Positions 22,861 to 34,508 of a stretch of DNA of 64,000 bases are shown here, piece after piece. Source of the stretch: Lentinus brumalis (Eukaryota; Basidiomycota; Agaricomycetes; Polyporales; Polyporaceae). The notes below the pieces were generated by a model. It was given only the letters and a program-made list of their open reading frames with translations, had not been told where the DNA came from and did no database searches. The stretch spans positions 124,001-188,000 of the forward strand of contig MARA01000043.1 of assembly GCA_001792895.1 (NCBI GenBank), written 5' to 3'. The number at the start of each line of letters is the position of its first letter. The stretch's first letter is position 1. The translations under genes and the position numbers were made by a program.

Positions 22861-23424
22861 GCGTGTAACGCCGCGTTCAGGTACTTAATTGCTCGGTTGC
22901 AATTTCCCGCGTCTGCTCCCTGCATGTCATGGACCTCCTTCTTGCCCCGATCAAGTTGCTCTGTGTCCGCTCCCTAGCTTCCCTACCACCCAGCTGTCAT
23001 CGCAATTGAACTACGACCCCGGCTTGTCCCCAACTTCAGTACAATGGCGGCTCAGAACAATCTTCATGATAACCAGATACAACTCACCCGTCGCGCTCAG
23101 GCTTGGATGATAGTGCGATGACACGGAGGAACACGTCGCAATCCAAGGCCATGTGAGGCCTCAGCAGACGTGAGCATCGTCGTCTCGGGGACGAAGTCAC
23201 GTAGGTAAGCAGGGAAACAATGGTGGTTAAAGTCAAGGTCGAATAAGCAGTTTCGATAGCGCGGTAAGTAACGGATAAGTAAGTTTATACTTACTCAAGC
23301 TTTCTTCGCGGGCGCTGCCTCCGCGAGCCTACCCTGAGACTCTCCATCACCACCACACTTCTAGGCCGCTCATGCCCGCGCTGCTCGTCTCGTTCCGTCG
23401 CTGTCGACGTCGACGGACCTGCGG
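22861..23424. other. Intergenic between F-box gene and T3
   Basis: No supported gene. A small GTAAGTAACGGATAAGTAAG cluster of GTAAG/TAAGT words lies near 23,262-23,300; no function assigned. Confidence 0.45.
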
Positions 23425-24228
23425 ATGACTTCGACTGCTGGACGCGGCTCTCCGACCATGGCTTCCGACGTACGGTTCTCCAGCAATCTCTCGCCCCAGC
23501 AACGCGCCGCGATCCTCGACTTTGAAGACCGGGTGATGCGCCGCGATCCGCGCTTCGGTAAGGAGACGACATCCAGGTTGGAGCTACGGGAGGTGGATGT
23601 GTACGAGCGGCGGGAGGACAAGAAGATGCACGCGCGCGTCGTCTTCGAGATCGATATGGCTGAAGGTGCGCTCTGAGCATTCACTCATCGTCTGGGTGTG
23701 GTACAGACCTCGCGCACCAATGCAGACATGCTCAACCTGGTGGGGAACATGCATGGCGGGTGCGTCATGCACCTCATCGACGTGTACGTATCCTCGTCGT
23801 CTCCCCGGCCGAACAGTCGATCCCATACCTGCTACCGGTGACCAGATGCACCACACTTGCATTGAACGCCTTGAAGATCGCCCTGAACAAGGAGGGAGAC
23901 TACGTCTCGCACGGCATTAACACAGTCTTTCATGCTCCGGCCAAAGTGTAAGTCTCTCGCGGTGATCTCCCCTCCCCCGATCCAGTCCAAAACTGAATGA
24001 CTCGCGATCGCACGCAGTGGTGCACGGCTGGAACTGATCAACACCACGACTGCGTGGGGCTCGAGGGCGGTTTCTGCCCGTACAGAAGTGAGCACATCAG
24101 CCCTGGCTATCGCGTTCGTCCAGGGACTAAGCTTGTCCGTCTGTCGTCCTATGTAGATCTGGGATATAACGAATCGCCGGCTGGTTGCTACTGGGATTCA
24201 GAACCAGATGCAGACGGCCAGACTGTGA
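23425..24228 (+). CDS. Hotdog-fold acyl-CoA thioesterase, T3
   Basis: Five exons (23425-23665, 23726-23783, 23846-23947, 24018-24087, 24157-24228) encode 180 residues. Active-site segment DMLNLVGNMHGGCVMHLIDV; later HGINTVFHAPAKV and TTAWGSRAVSARTE; end WDITNRRLVATGIQNQM. All family residues (Asn, HGG, Asp) are kept. A second ATG at 23458 (MASDV) is possible and would remove 11 residues. Exons 2-4 have the lengths found in T1 and T2, so the three genes are duplicates. Two of three are directly downstream of an F-box gene. Confidence 0.9.
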
Positions 24229-24909
24229 TCCGGTGACGAACAGACATACCCCACTTGGATGTATCTACGTGGTTCTTGCGCTCTGCATCGCTAACTCGTA
24301 ACGCACCGAACGTCAAACCCCAATGCTCTTGGACATACTTCTTCTGGTTCATTCCCATGTCGCATTGCGCTCCCCTATGTTGGTTGACCTCATGCACGCA
24401 TCGACGTGGCTTCCCCAGCTCTGTGTGCTCTCTATACTGTACTGGACTCGAGCTTAGGCCCCGGCCTGCTGTGTACTACATGCCCTTCTTGCGTTGTTCC
24501 TCGGGCTTGGATTCCTAATAGATCGCCTTGGACTTGAAACTGAACGGACTTCATGGTGCGCTGCTTCAATTGAAATGGCATGTCTTGACACCTCTTCGGG
24601 CGCGCATCCGATGTCGGGTTGCAAGAAAGCGCGAGGCTCAGGCGACGATATACTGGACTTCACCTTCGACCAATATATGCCCTTCTGCAACGCGACGTCT
24701 TTGACATGGCGACAACTAGTACTTCCCAGACTTGACATTGCCAACATGCTCATCAGTACTACTACTTGGTCGGCCTTTGAATGCCTGAAGCGGTCTGACC
24801 TCTAGGTAAGATGGCATCAGTACAAACGCGCCTTCTCGCAGCCCTGATGCCCCTTGCGAGAACGCAACGTCAAGAGTCAATGTCAGACCAAGCTTCACTC
24901 GAGACGACT
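24229..24909. other. Convergent intergenic region
   Basis: Between the ends of T3 and the next F-box gene. Short frames only; nothing recognised. Confidence 0.45.
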
Positions 24910-26622
24910 TCACTCCTCATACTCCAGGCATTCAACCGTGCGCGACCCATCTCGCGCAAGGGTCGCCACGCGCCGTCCACGCTGGCGCGGCCTCTCAATG
25001 ACGATCTCGACATCTCGCAGGGTCTGGAGTGCCTCGACGAGTCTTCTCGTGTATGCCGCTACGTCGAACTCCTCCATCATCCGCTCTTTGGCCGTCAGAG
25101 GCGGAGGCGGTTTGCGGTGCACCTTCGCCCCGGTGTGCTCGCCCCGCCTCTTCGCCGCCGGAACAACATATGCGGAATCCTTAGCACTGTTCCAGACGGC
25201 CCAATCTCCATCGGTGAAGTCAGGGCGAGTGTTGGCAACGATGGTGAGGTTGAGAGCGCCGATATTGATCTCCTCGATAGCGGAGGCGAACTCCTCCTGC
25301 AGTAAATCAATCTCGTTGATGCTCTATGCTAGTCGCAGGCGACGTGGGGTACTCACCATAGCCGCCGCAAGATCGACGTTGGGAACGGAACGTTCGAACA
25401 CGTATTGGATCTCAATAGTCTCCAGACTTGACTGCGCCTGAGGACTCATCTCACGTAGCGCGGCTGACAGCCACTGGAGGCCATCGCAGTCATTGTTTGA
25501 ACGAGTGGTGAGCTTGAGGTACGTCGGCCTCGTGTGCGACAACGTCTCGGCAAAGAATGGTAGATAGAGGTCGGACGACTGGGCGTCCAAGTTCAGGCGC
25601 GGGATGTGGCATGCAAATCCGAGAACATAGAAGTCCACGAAGGAGCCTTTGAACTCCTCCATATGCTCCCACGTCCCTCCGTGAACGGACGCAGGAAGGA
25701 GTTGCCGAGAGACGTTCAGCTCGTGGTTGTCTTCCAAGTCTTCGTCGACCTCATCGCAGGACATGTTCTCCTCAACGTAGGTGAGAACGGAGACCTGAGC
25801 GAGGTTGGGGAATGCCTGGACATACGGAGCGACGTAGACCGAGTCGACGTGTTCGATGCTGAGACGTTGAAGGCGAGGGAAGGTCTTGCGCGGACGAATG
25901 TATTCCTCGCCGGTATACCACCACTGGCAAGTGAGTTCTTCGAGTGTATTCGCGAAGTTCTCCAGAAGAACGGTGGGATGGTACTCCGGCCAATCATCCT
26001 CATCGACGGTCTCCCAATAAATTTCCCCAGGCGAAAAGTCGTCGTATCCCCACGACAACGAGATGATCTTGAGAGGCGCATTGAGCAGTCGCAGGAGGGT
26101 GCATACCAGCGTGCCCGAGCACGATAGCGATAGGCGTGTCAGAGAGTCCAGCTTCGCCAGACCAGCCACGAGGCCTGGGTCCGAGGCCATTATCCTCTCC
26201 GGAAACCACATACTCAACGATTTTAGCCCGACCATCGACGGACATATGCGGCCGAGCCGTCGCGCCAGCTTCGGCTGCATATCTGACATGTGCAACGAAA
26301 GGTCTCGCAGGTGCTGAGGGCGAGACAGGGGCGCGCTTCTCAAGAAGTAGAGGAAAGAGCGCAGTGCGGGCTCAGTGGACAGCGTGACAGGCTTCCCGAG
26401 TAGGATTCGCGCCCCGTCGTGGTAGAGGACGCGGCAGGTGGATACGATCGCGAGGCCTGTCTGAAGCGATCTCGACTGATCGATGACGTTCAGCAGCACG
26501 TCGTAGTTCAGTGCGGGGGGCGGCGTGCCGGTCGACTCTGTGAGATGGCCGCGTTCAGCCAAAGACATCTCCAATGTTATGACAAGCTCACCCTTCGGAG
26601 TAGACTCCATCCTTTCGTCCAT
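24910..26622 (-). CDS. F-box-like/LRR protein
   Basis: Exon 1 25357-26622 and exon 2 24910-25296 on the minus strand (60-bp intron) give up to 550 residues. The F-box-like part is LNYDVLLNVIDQSRSL with VSTCRVLYHDGARILLGKPV, closest to the gene at 1446. LRR landmarks: YHPTVLLENFANTLEEL, FPRLQRLSIEHVDSVYVAPY. The last exon has EFDVAAYTRRLVEALQTLRD. The start is uncertain: ATG codons at 26622, 26610 and 26568 are in frame, and 26568 (MSLAERGH) would give the family's usual short leader. Probable SCF adaptor by family; target unknown. Confidence 0.85.
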
Positions 26623-28675
26623 GGGGAGCTCGTTGAGGCGGGCGGAGGGATAGAGTACGAGACGACGCCGACTTCCCAAGGCGATCTTATAACAGGTGTC
26701 TTCCGTGCGGGCGAGAAGATTTCACGATATCAGACCATACTAGATCAAGAAATGCTTCGGCCAGGAGGCATGCGCGTGCTTGTTCGCCGTCCTTGCAGGG
26801 AGATATGTCTCGGTGTGCGGCTTCTACCAGGCAGGTGCTATCGTTAATCGGACGCCATACGACCTTCATGTCGGTAAATCCGGTACTCACTGGCAATTGC
26901 AGGCCACCCTAAGCCTACAGAGGCGTTGCACCGTGCTCCGCAGATCGAGGGATGGAAGAGCCAGCAGTCATCGTGGTGGCGAATCATCAGGGTTCCATGG
27001 GCGCTCCGCCATCCACCATGGTCGCATTGTAACGTTAACGTAATCTGGCCATCCGACAGCGTTTATGCGTACGCCTAGCGTTGCGTCGACTAGATGAGAA
27101 GCCAGCCATAGCTCACTTGCGGGCACTGGGCGTGTGCGAAGAGTGAACGGGACTCGGGAGGTATCGCAGCGGACGAAGTCTAGCAAGCGAAAGATGTCCC
27201 CCATACCTAGAAGTGTTCTATGAGCCGCCAAAGGATCATGCTGTGGAATTATTGATCAGTCTCATATTCTCTGTTCGCGAGAGGGAACCAAGACAACTCA
27301 CTACGCCCTCATTTAGCCCTGCTTCGAGGAAGTGCACTCCAGTTGACAGCCTGAGGTGCCGTAAACGTTGGTTGGTAAACGGCAGGCTGGCCGCGAGTTC
27401 CTGCTAGCGGAGAGGAAGACCGACTGTAAGCTGTCGTCGATATGTGCGACAGAGGACGAGTATCAGCTCTCCGTGAATCCTGTTATGAGCGAGAGAAACG
27501 TAAAGCTTCAGAGAATATGTACTCACCTCCCTCCAAACCTATCCGTCTGTATGCACGGCGGAGGAAGAATCCGCGCTGTCGTTGTCCTTCCACCCCGTCG
27601 TCGTGCACGAATACGAGATTATGCCGATAAAGCCATCGTAACCACTCCGTCCTCAACTCTGAGTGCAGCTCATGGCGCTGTCGCCGACGGTGTACCGCAC
27701 GCTTCTCCCATGCTTCACCAATTCGCTCTACAACTTGAACGTCTACGACCCGCAGATAGAAGGGGAAATAGGCGGCGTGAGGGTAAATGAGGATCCTCTG
27801 TACTTCCCCGTCCGTAACGAGCGACACTAAAACCGACTGTGGTATGTGATCGTCGCTGCACCGTACATTTCTGGACTCATCCTGTTGGCGTCGTCACCGA
27901 GCCCCCCGTGCGACTGGTTGGAGTCGATGCACGGATGTGAGGATTGGATTGATGGGCCACGAGTCTGCCGTAAAGCTGGAGGAGAGCGCAGAGGTGATTG
28001 ACCTCGATGCTAGACGTGACGAGAAGGCCGAATTCGTCCTTCTGGTAAAGTTAACCATATCGTATTAGTCACCTGACGTGCGACACATAGATGTCGAAAG
28101 CGCACCTTTCGCGATGTCAATCTGGAACACACCCTCGCGCCTATGCGGCTTCTCATACTTTGACCGTTTGGAGCAGCTTTCAGAGCTCGAGAAGCAACTC
28201 ATCCGGTATTAGGTGCTTCAGTGTGAGTGTAGGGCTGCATCTGCGCAGTTGATGAGTCCCGTGTGTTCGGGCATCCGTGAGTTGTTTGAAAAGCCGTGTC
28301 GGCGGACCATTGAGCGGGCACTGGTGACTCCTAGTAACTACCGGGCGAGGTAGCAGCTTAAGGCCTTAAGCTTGAGGGGTCATGGCCGTCCAGTCAGAGA
28401 GTCACGGGAAGTTAAGAGTTTGAGACAGTAGGTAGAAGGCGGAACTCTCTCTATGGCGGTAGTCCTCTGCCCGGCCAAGCCCGGCCCGTGCTTCCGCACA
28501 CAAGTATGTAGGCGCTCGCCGCTTCATACTCAACATAAGTACGTACTTACAGTACTTCGCTCTTGCAACCATCATCAGCGGTTTTCCAAAGCTCGAAAGC
28601 TTGGAGGTATGTCAAGCGCATACAAGGGGCTCCGAGCTTACTGACGAAACATACGGTAGCACATATTGTGGCGAA
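26623..28675. other. Unresolved 2-kb region with coding-like frames on both strands
   Basis: Minus-strand frames at 27483-27827 (YFPFYLRVVDVQVVERIGEAW), 26968-27231 (FRLLDFVRCDTSRVPFTLRT) and 26687-26896 (CLVEAAHRDISPCKDGEQA) end or begin near acceptable splice sites and could be exons of one gene. On the plus strand, a frame from 27672 to 27830 (SPTVYRTLLPCFTNSLYNLN) and pieces to 28,212 (FDRLEQLSELEKQLIRY) are equally plausible. I recognise neither and cannot decide the strand. No paralogue occurs in the window. Confidence 0.3.
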
Positions 28676-29581
28676 ATGGTCCCGACTCTCAACATCGACG
28701 TGCTCCGAGTCCTCCACGTCCTCGGACTCTCATATTACCTGGCTACTGCCACTTCGTTGATGGCAACATGCAAGACTCTTTACCATGAAGGCGCAAAGAT
28801 TGTTTCTAAAGGATGGGTCACCTTCATCAAATTCACGTCGCCACGGAAGTGGACGTCGTTCCTCTTGTTTCTCTGAGCGGAGGATGGGAAGCGCCTGCCA
28901 TACGTTCGCAGACTTGACCTAACACCCGGGATCTCACGTGCGAGATGCTACATTGCTGGTCTTGGTCCGCCTGCCAGCGGCGTCGGAAGAGCCACATGGA
29001 AGCACCTTATGGAGTCCGAGGGCTCTATCGAGGACCTGTACCACCTCACAGAGCTTACCTCACACGTCCCTCGTCTCGCGTTTCGCTGACAGAGCGACCA
29101 CGATATCTCTTTGCTCGGCGCGGTGCTCGCTCGAGCACAGCCAGTGCGGCTTATTTTTGGCCCCGGTCATCTGCACTTCATCTTCTTCCTGGATTACGTC
29201 AAGTCCCTCGCGGAGGCAGGGATCCGGGAGGGCACTGGAGTTGAACGTCTATCTCGAAATGGGCAAATTTGTTTTCCAGCATCTGATGGTGAGAGACCTG
29301 TTTAAATTGTAGACGTCGGACTCGGGCTGACCCATCGGCTATTTGATCAGAAAGACCTGAAAGTCTGGCTACTCACCATGCCCCGCTTGCAAATGTTCAA
29401 GATGTCACTCCTGCTTCCCTACCCGAGCTTCACGTTGCCCCAGTTCGATCTCGGTGGCTTTGTGGAGTTTCTCGTCTGCGAGCACCCTTCGCTGAAGCAT
29501 GTCACCGTGGCGTTGCCTCTCGGGATGGATCGAAAGGCTAGGCGAATTGCTACCGCTGACGAAGGTCGTGTCACATACTAG
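28676..29581 (+). pseudogene. F-box-like/LRR pseudogene with internal deletion
   Basis: Starts normally (LNIDVLRVLHVLGL, then MATCKTLYHEGAKIV), meets a TGA at 28874, and continues in the same frame with the family's later part (TWKHLMESEGSIEDLYHL, SHVPRLAF), having lost about 180 residues of the LRR region. A second TGA follows near 29,088. The terminal intron and exon remain (exon from about 29,352, MPRLQMFKMSLLLP, SLKHVTVALPLG, stop at 29,579-29,581). Two stops and a large deletion exclude a normal product. By its start it belongs with the genes at 1446 and 24910. Confidence 0.8.
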
Positions 29582-31056
29582 GAGACACACTAGGTGTGCA
29601 TACTATAGTTCCTTTCGGTGGCTGCTAGCACGCTCCCATGATCCAGCCCGGATACGCTGCAATTATTCTCCATGGACGTCCGTGTTATACCCTGTTGCGA
29701 ATACTCGTACAAGACGAGAAGCTTGCTGCATGCCCTCGACGTACATGTACATCAACTAATATGTTTCTCCATCCCTCGATTTATGTCGTAGTATGCACAG
29801 TAGCGCGAAATGTTCCTGTAGCCGTCCGGCCTACATACCGTCGCCCATTCGAGCGCGCGGAGAACTGCAATACAACCCTCAGAAACGTCCCGGCCAGTCG
29901 GTGGGTCTCCGGCGCACCGACGTCCGCGTCCATCCCTCCGCGCAATCAGCGACCCGCAGCCTCGTGTCCCAGACACGTCATGGGTAATAAATCCATACAC
30001 CGCAGCAACAGCGCTCTCCGCCTAATGCCCGCTGGCTGACACGCACATCTGCAATGAAGTCACCGCCATAATTCAGTCCTTGTACAGACCCCGGTAGAAT
30101 ATCACAACATACCGACTCTGCCGCTTGTTGATCGTGAACGATGACCTCTCCTTCCACCGCTCAGGTTCTTCCGACGGTTGCCCCTGTGACGTCCGGGGAC
30201 CTCGCAGGCTGTTGCGCTCACCATCTCCGTTCCACCTGACCAGACGAACAAGGTTATGGCGCTCAAGAAAACAGAGGTGAAGGACAGACGTACAGAGGGT
30301 TTGACGCACCGCACCCCGGAGAGGCGGTTCCGAATTCGAGAACCACCCGCCCATCCGCTCTTTCGCCTACTATCTCCAACTTCCCTGTGCGACGTCCCGA
30401 CTCCCGCACATCGTCGGGCATATGCCGAGTCCTCGTCATGGGCCGTCTGCAGCAGCGCCGACCCGCTAGCCCGAAAGAGGAGGGTCCATGGGCAAACGTC
30501 GCCGCGTTCTATGCACTCCACTCGCCATTCAGTGACACGGGCAACACGATCATCTCCGCGGACAGCGTGCTGGCAGTATCCGAAGAGCCGGAAGAAACTG
30601 AATCACAGATATGTCAGATTCGTCCCAGAACATGACAACAACACTGACGATCCCGACCACACGGCGCGCAGAAGCCTGGCCCGAAACATGTGGTCTTCAT
30701 TTCCTATGACGTAGAGGGATCGGGTACCCAGTGTTGTTAGCAGGAGCGCTGCAAGACGCGGACATGAGCATGAGAAAGCGCACAGGGAACGACAGATGTA
30801 TCATGCGAAGGCACGACATACCGCGGTACCGTGATGCACCACACCGGACGACAGCGCGAAGGCGGAGCCGCGACAGATCCCCTGGCCGCTGACCTCCATG
30901 TCCTTCGCGCTCCACCTTGCTCCTCGTCACCTATCGCTCGGCTCTCAGCCCTCAGTTCTCAACACGCCGCGACGGATGTTGTCGTCAACAGGTGCCGAGA
31001 TGCGAGGTGCGAGGTGCGATGGACGCCTGCGAAGAGGACGGTCAGCAACTTGAAGC
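29582..31056. repeat. Upstream region of H2, part of the hydrophobin-linked repeat
   Basis: The stretch near 30,140-30,220 (TGACCTCTCCTTCCACCGCT, then GTTGCCCCTGTGACGT) matches 59,555-59,640 upstream of H3 and, less well, 4525-4610 upstream of H1. The part at 30,830-31,050 matches the minus strand of 63,620-63,800 upstream of H4 (for example ATGGACGCCTGCGAAGAG in both). Open frames inside are broken and not conserved. A GCGAGGTGCGAGGTGCGATG microrepeat lies near 31,002. Confidence 0.6.
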
Positions 31057-31063
31057 TATAAAG
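31057..31063 (+). promoter_or_regulatory. TATA box of hydrophobin H2
   Basis: TATAAAG lies 107 bp before the start codon. The segment ACCTCAGGTCGAACACTCAG after it is shared with H3 and nearly so with H4, and probably contains the transcription start. Confidence 0.7.
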
Positions 31064-31163
31064 GAGAGACAGAACGGGAGGACAGACCTCAGGTCGAACA
31101 CTCAGCTCGCCCTACCAACCAACAGCACTCGCACTCGCCTTCGCACTCCTCTTGCACATCACA

Positions 31164-31616
31164 ATGTTCTTCTCTCGCGCCCTCATTCTCGCGGCTCTCC
31201 CCCTTCTTGCGGTCGCCACTGCCATCCAAGGCCGCAACGAGAGCCCGCCGCCGACCAGCACCAACCTGTGCTGCCAGACCACCGGCACGGTGAGGATACT
31301 CAAGGCTCACGATCGTCCGAGGGCTGTCAATCGCTAACTACGACGTTTCTGTCATAGACCAGCAACCCCGCCATTGCGTCGATCCTCACCGGTCTCGGCA
31401 TCAACGTACAGGACGTCAACGCCCTTGTGGGCGTGAACTGCTCCCCGATCACCGTCGTCGGGGGTGGCTCTGGCTGCTCTGCCACGACTGTCACCTGCAC
31501 CGACAACTCCCACGTGAGTCAGATATTTCAGTCCAAGCACGACGCAACGCTGATGACGACTTACTCTCATGTAGAATGGCCTCGTTGCCCTTGGCTGTGT
31601 CCCCATCACCCTCTAA
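31164..31616 (+). CDS. Class I hydrophobin H2, six-cysteine form
   Basis: Exons 31164-31289, 31358-31513 and 31575-31616 encode 107 residues. Signal peptide about residues 1-19; mature N-terminus is Pro/Thr/Asn-rich (NESPPPTSTNL) and ends in the CC pair. Single Cys follow in [24 protein letters not shown] and LGCVPITL. Cys C1 and C6 of the canonical eight are absent, as in H1, H3 and H4. The length of the CC-to-C4 loop is typical for class I. Secreted surface-active coat protein by family. Its promoter and 5' leader are strongly similar to those of H3 and H4, so the genes may share control. Confidence 0.92.
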
Positions 31617-31988
31617 GCCGATAGAGGTTCATGTCAAGTCAGACGTAGTGAGGCACGGTTCTGAGAGTCATAGGCGAAGTGGACGATATTCATGTATGAG
31701 AGTTGGAGATCGGAGTTGATATGAAGTCACTTGGACGATGATATGCCGGGAGTGTGCCGAGTGTGAAAGCTTGTTGTCACAGCGCGAGTCTTCGCCAGCA
31801 TACCTACCGTCTGAGGGTGCTGTGAATGCCGTCCGTGCACGGGTCCGTCTGCAAAGGACCTGCAGAGTTACATCAAGGGTGAACGCAAGCCTGAAAAGAC
31901 TCTCGAGTTCATATGAATTCTACTACAAACTATCTGCCATGATCTATCAGTGCTGACGGAAAAGGCCTTTGCAATCGACTCACGTGTA
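31617..31988. other. 3' flank of H2
   Basis: Convergent intergenic region between H2 and the DUF6533-like gene. Nothing recognised. Confidence 0.5.
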
Positions 31989-33867
31989 CTAGTACAGCAG
32001 ATAAATTCCCGAGACTCGCTCCGACCGCTTTAATCTCGAGGGCAGCGACGGAATCAACCCCCGACTGAGAGATTCAGCACCGATCCCCGCATCCCTACGC
32101 TCCTGCGCGAAAAACTGAGACTTGTCCGACGCCGTGCTCACCGCCGTGCCCATCGACGCACATCCCTCTGCTCCGTCCGAGTCTGGGCCGATTGAGGCCC
32201 GTGTAATCGCACCTTCCTCTAGATCGTCCCAAAACAAATCATACTCGACGGGCGCACCAAGGGGGTCGACGAAGGCTGCAAAGCTGGAGGACTCGAACTC
32301 GGACTTCATGAGCACGCCGGAGTCCGAGTCCGAGTCCGGGTCCGTGCAGGGTGCCGATGCAAACACCACCGTGACTATCTTCTCCCCGTCTGCGCTCGCT
32401 AGGGACGTCGAGTTCCCTGCGGAATCGAACTCTCGGAGGTTGAGGATCAACCGGGAGATCAGGAGCGGCATCAGCCTGCGCGGTGGCGGCTGTCAGCGAC
32501 GGACGACAGCCTGTGAGAAGGAGAGGGAAGATTTCGCGTACGTGTCAGCAAAGGTCGTCTCAATATTGCGGACGTCGTTGACGAACAGGAACAGCAGCTG
32601 CAGGGCGCTCAAGATGAGGATGACGCTGTTCGGATACGCCGTGAGCGCTCATATCTGGTGGGTTGGGAGGGGTACCTACATGAAGTATATCGTTCCTAAG
32701 GCGGGTTCGGGTCAGTATCGCGTGGCTGCACGTGAGGTACCAGCAGCTTACCGTCCCGTAAGAGCAAAGTGGAGAGCGACGCCCGGAAGCGTGCGGTTCG
32801 ACCATCCCTCCACATCCTGTACGTGCTGTGCCATGTGATGAACAGGACAAGAACGTCTCCCAAGAGCACGCAAGTCCTCGTCATCACAGCAACTAGAGCG
32901 CATGTAAGGTTAGATGGTCGTCTATATGGGAGGGTCCAGGGAATCGTACGTCTATGGGGGATGATGTGAGAACCATTGACGTGTCCGAGTCGATCCTCAG
33001 ACAAATTAGCTGACTCACCGTTCGTAGAGCTTCGGGTCGATATGTATGCTCGTTATGCAGAACAGGGGCGGAGGCAGCGTCCGGGTTGTAGTCAAGGGAG
33101 CGATGTACTGCGGGTCACGGGACGGTATCAGTGACGTCGCGAGTTAACTCCTGATAGGAAAATGCACCATGTTGACGACAAACGGCACTAAGAGAAGAGC
33201 GAAGACCACGAGCGCAGGAAAGATCGAGTGTTGTGTGAGTGCATACACTCGCAGGGCAAAGAATACTGTCTCAACTCGTTAGTATCACTTTGCACGTCCA
33301 GAAAAGAGACAGAGGCTACCGGACGGACCTGCGATTATCAAGAGTAAACTGTACTCCAAACCGGCAACAAGGAATGGCCCATAGCTGCAACTGAAATCCA
33401 TGAGCCGATTAGCCTCGACGCGACATCTCCTGTCAGAATTCAGGCGTACGTCTGTATGCAAACAAGTCAGCGTCGGGTAACCACAGGGTTCAATCGCCCT
33501 CGCCTGATCAGAGAACAGCAGCACTGCGAAGATGATGACTGAAAGCCTGAGGAGGGATACGTATCGGTTGAGGAGGAAGAGCAGCGTCGCCCCGTTAAAT
33601 TTACGCTTCCACACCAGGCGGACTTCACGGTCAAAAGTGAGGAAGATCTCGTACAGCGTGAGCGCTGTTGAGAGAGGCATCAGGCGGGGGTTTGCGCAGA
33701 GCCTACCAGCACGTACTGAGCATCGCACAGTCCGCCTGAGCGTCGAAAATGCTACGACAGGGCGAATCATCAATGCACAGCCCGCCGGCCCAGATACTGG
33801 CTATGCTCACTCACAAGACTGAGGCGGCAGAGACCAGCTCCGCCTGGTAGGTTGCTTTGCTCGTCAT
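31989..33867 (-). CDS. DUF6533-like multi-pass membrane protein
   Basis: The segment LYEIFLTFDREVRLVWKRKF with LFLLNRYVSLLRL is the hallmark of the basidiomycete DUF6533 family, which are membrane proteins of about seven helices and unknown function. Further hydrophobic pieces (LRLSVIIFAVLLF, FLVAGLEYSLLLIIA, FPALVVFALLLVPFVVNM) fit transmembrane helices. The cytosolic tail ends with ISRLILNLREF, an acidic DPDSDSDSG run and SFAAFVDPLGAPV. An ATG at 33,867 (MTSKATYQAELVS) suits the family start, but I could not join the first exons cleanly, so the N-terminal structure is provisional and the gene might be damaged there. Relics of the same family occur at 6.6-7.0 and 58.1 kb, probably 20.6 kb. 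Confidence 0.6.
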
Positions 33868-34438
33868 CTAGACAAGGTTCTTCGAGTGCGTCCGCGAGGT
33901 GAGTGCTCCTGTGCGGTCTACAGTCGTTCTGAGAGAAGAACTCACAACGCAGCGGCCGTCAAGGCCAAGGCGCATGGGGGTTCGAAGGAGGGCACGTTGG
34001 AGATGTGCGAATCGATGCGTGGCTTATGCCAGTCAGTATGTAGTACTTACACGATCCGACTCATCCGCAGGCCCATCTGCAAGTCCCAGGGCCGAATCTT
34101 CAGTTCTCAGGAGAGAGTCGCCGCTCTGTGTTGAGATCTGTCCAACGACCGTGAGTCGATACGACCATTGACAGATACGCAGTAACAATATTGTACCTGT
34201 TGTGGGGTCCATGATGCGGAATACAGGCTGCGGCATCAATGCGGCATCGGCGCAATCCCAGCTACGCTCTGGCGTCACGTGTACGCAACTGGGCGCTCTG
34301 GCACTACGAGGTCGTCCTTCGCCTCTTTGCTTCCACCACACGACGGCCCGCCCGCCCGCCCCTCTTGCTGTCTCTACGCCTCGGATACTAGTGCTGCGCG
34401 AACGAACATTGAGCACAGCACATACTTATATCCATCCA
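33868..34438. other. Divergent promoter region of the DUF6533-like gene and F-box gene A
   Basis: No gene seen. From about 34,270 the sequence resembles, in inverted orientation, the 5' flank of F-box gene B up to about 57,260. Confidence 0.5.
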
Positions 34439-34502
34439 GTGAGACCCCTCCACATCAACACGTCGACTATCTGCGCTAATTCTGACACATGCTCCGTCTC
34501 AG
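34439..34502 (+). other. 5'-UTR intron of F-box gene A
   Basis: CCA|GTGAGACC ... GTCTCAG|AGCCTG lies directly before the ATG at 34509. F-box gene B has the matching intron (57,010-57,066, minus), also six bases before its ATG. Confidence 0.6.
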
Positions 34503-34508
34503 AGCCTG

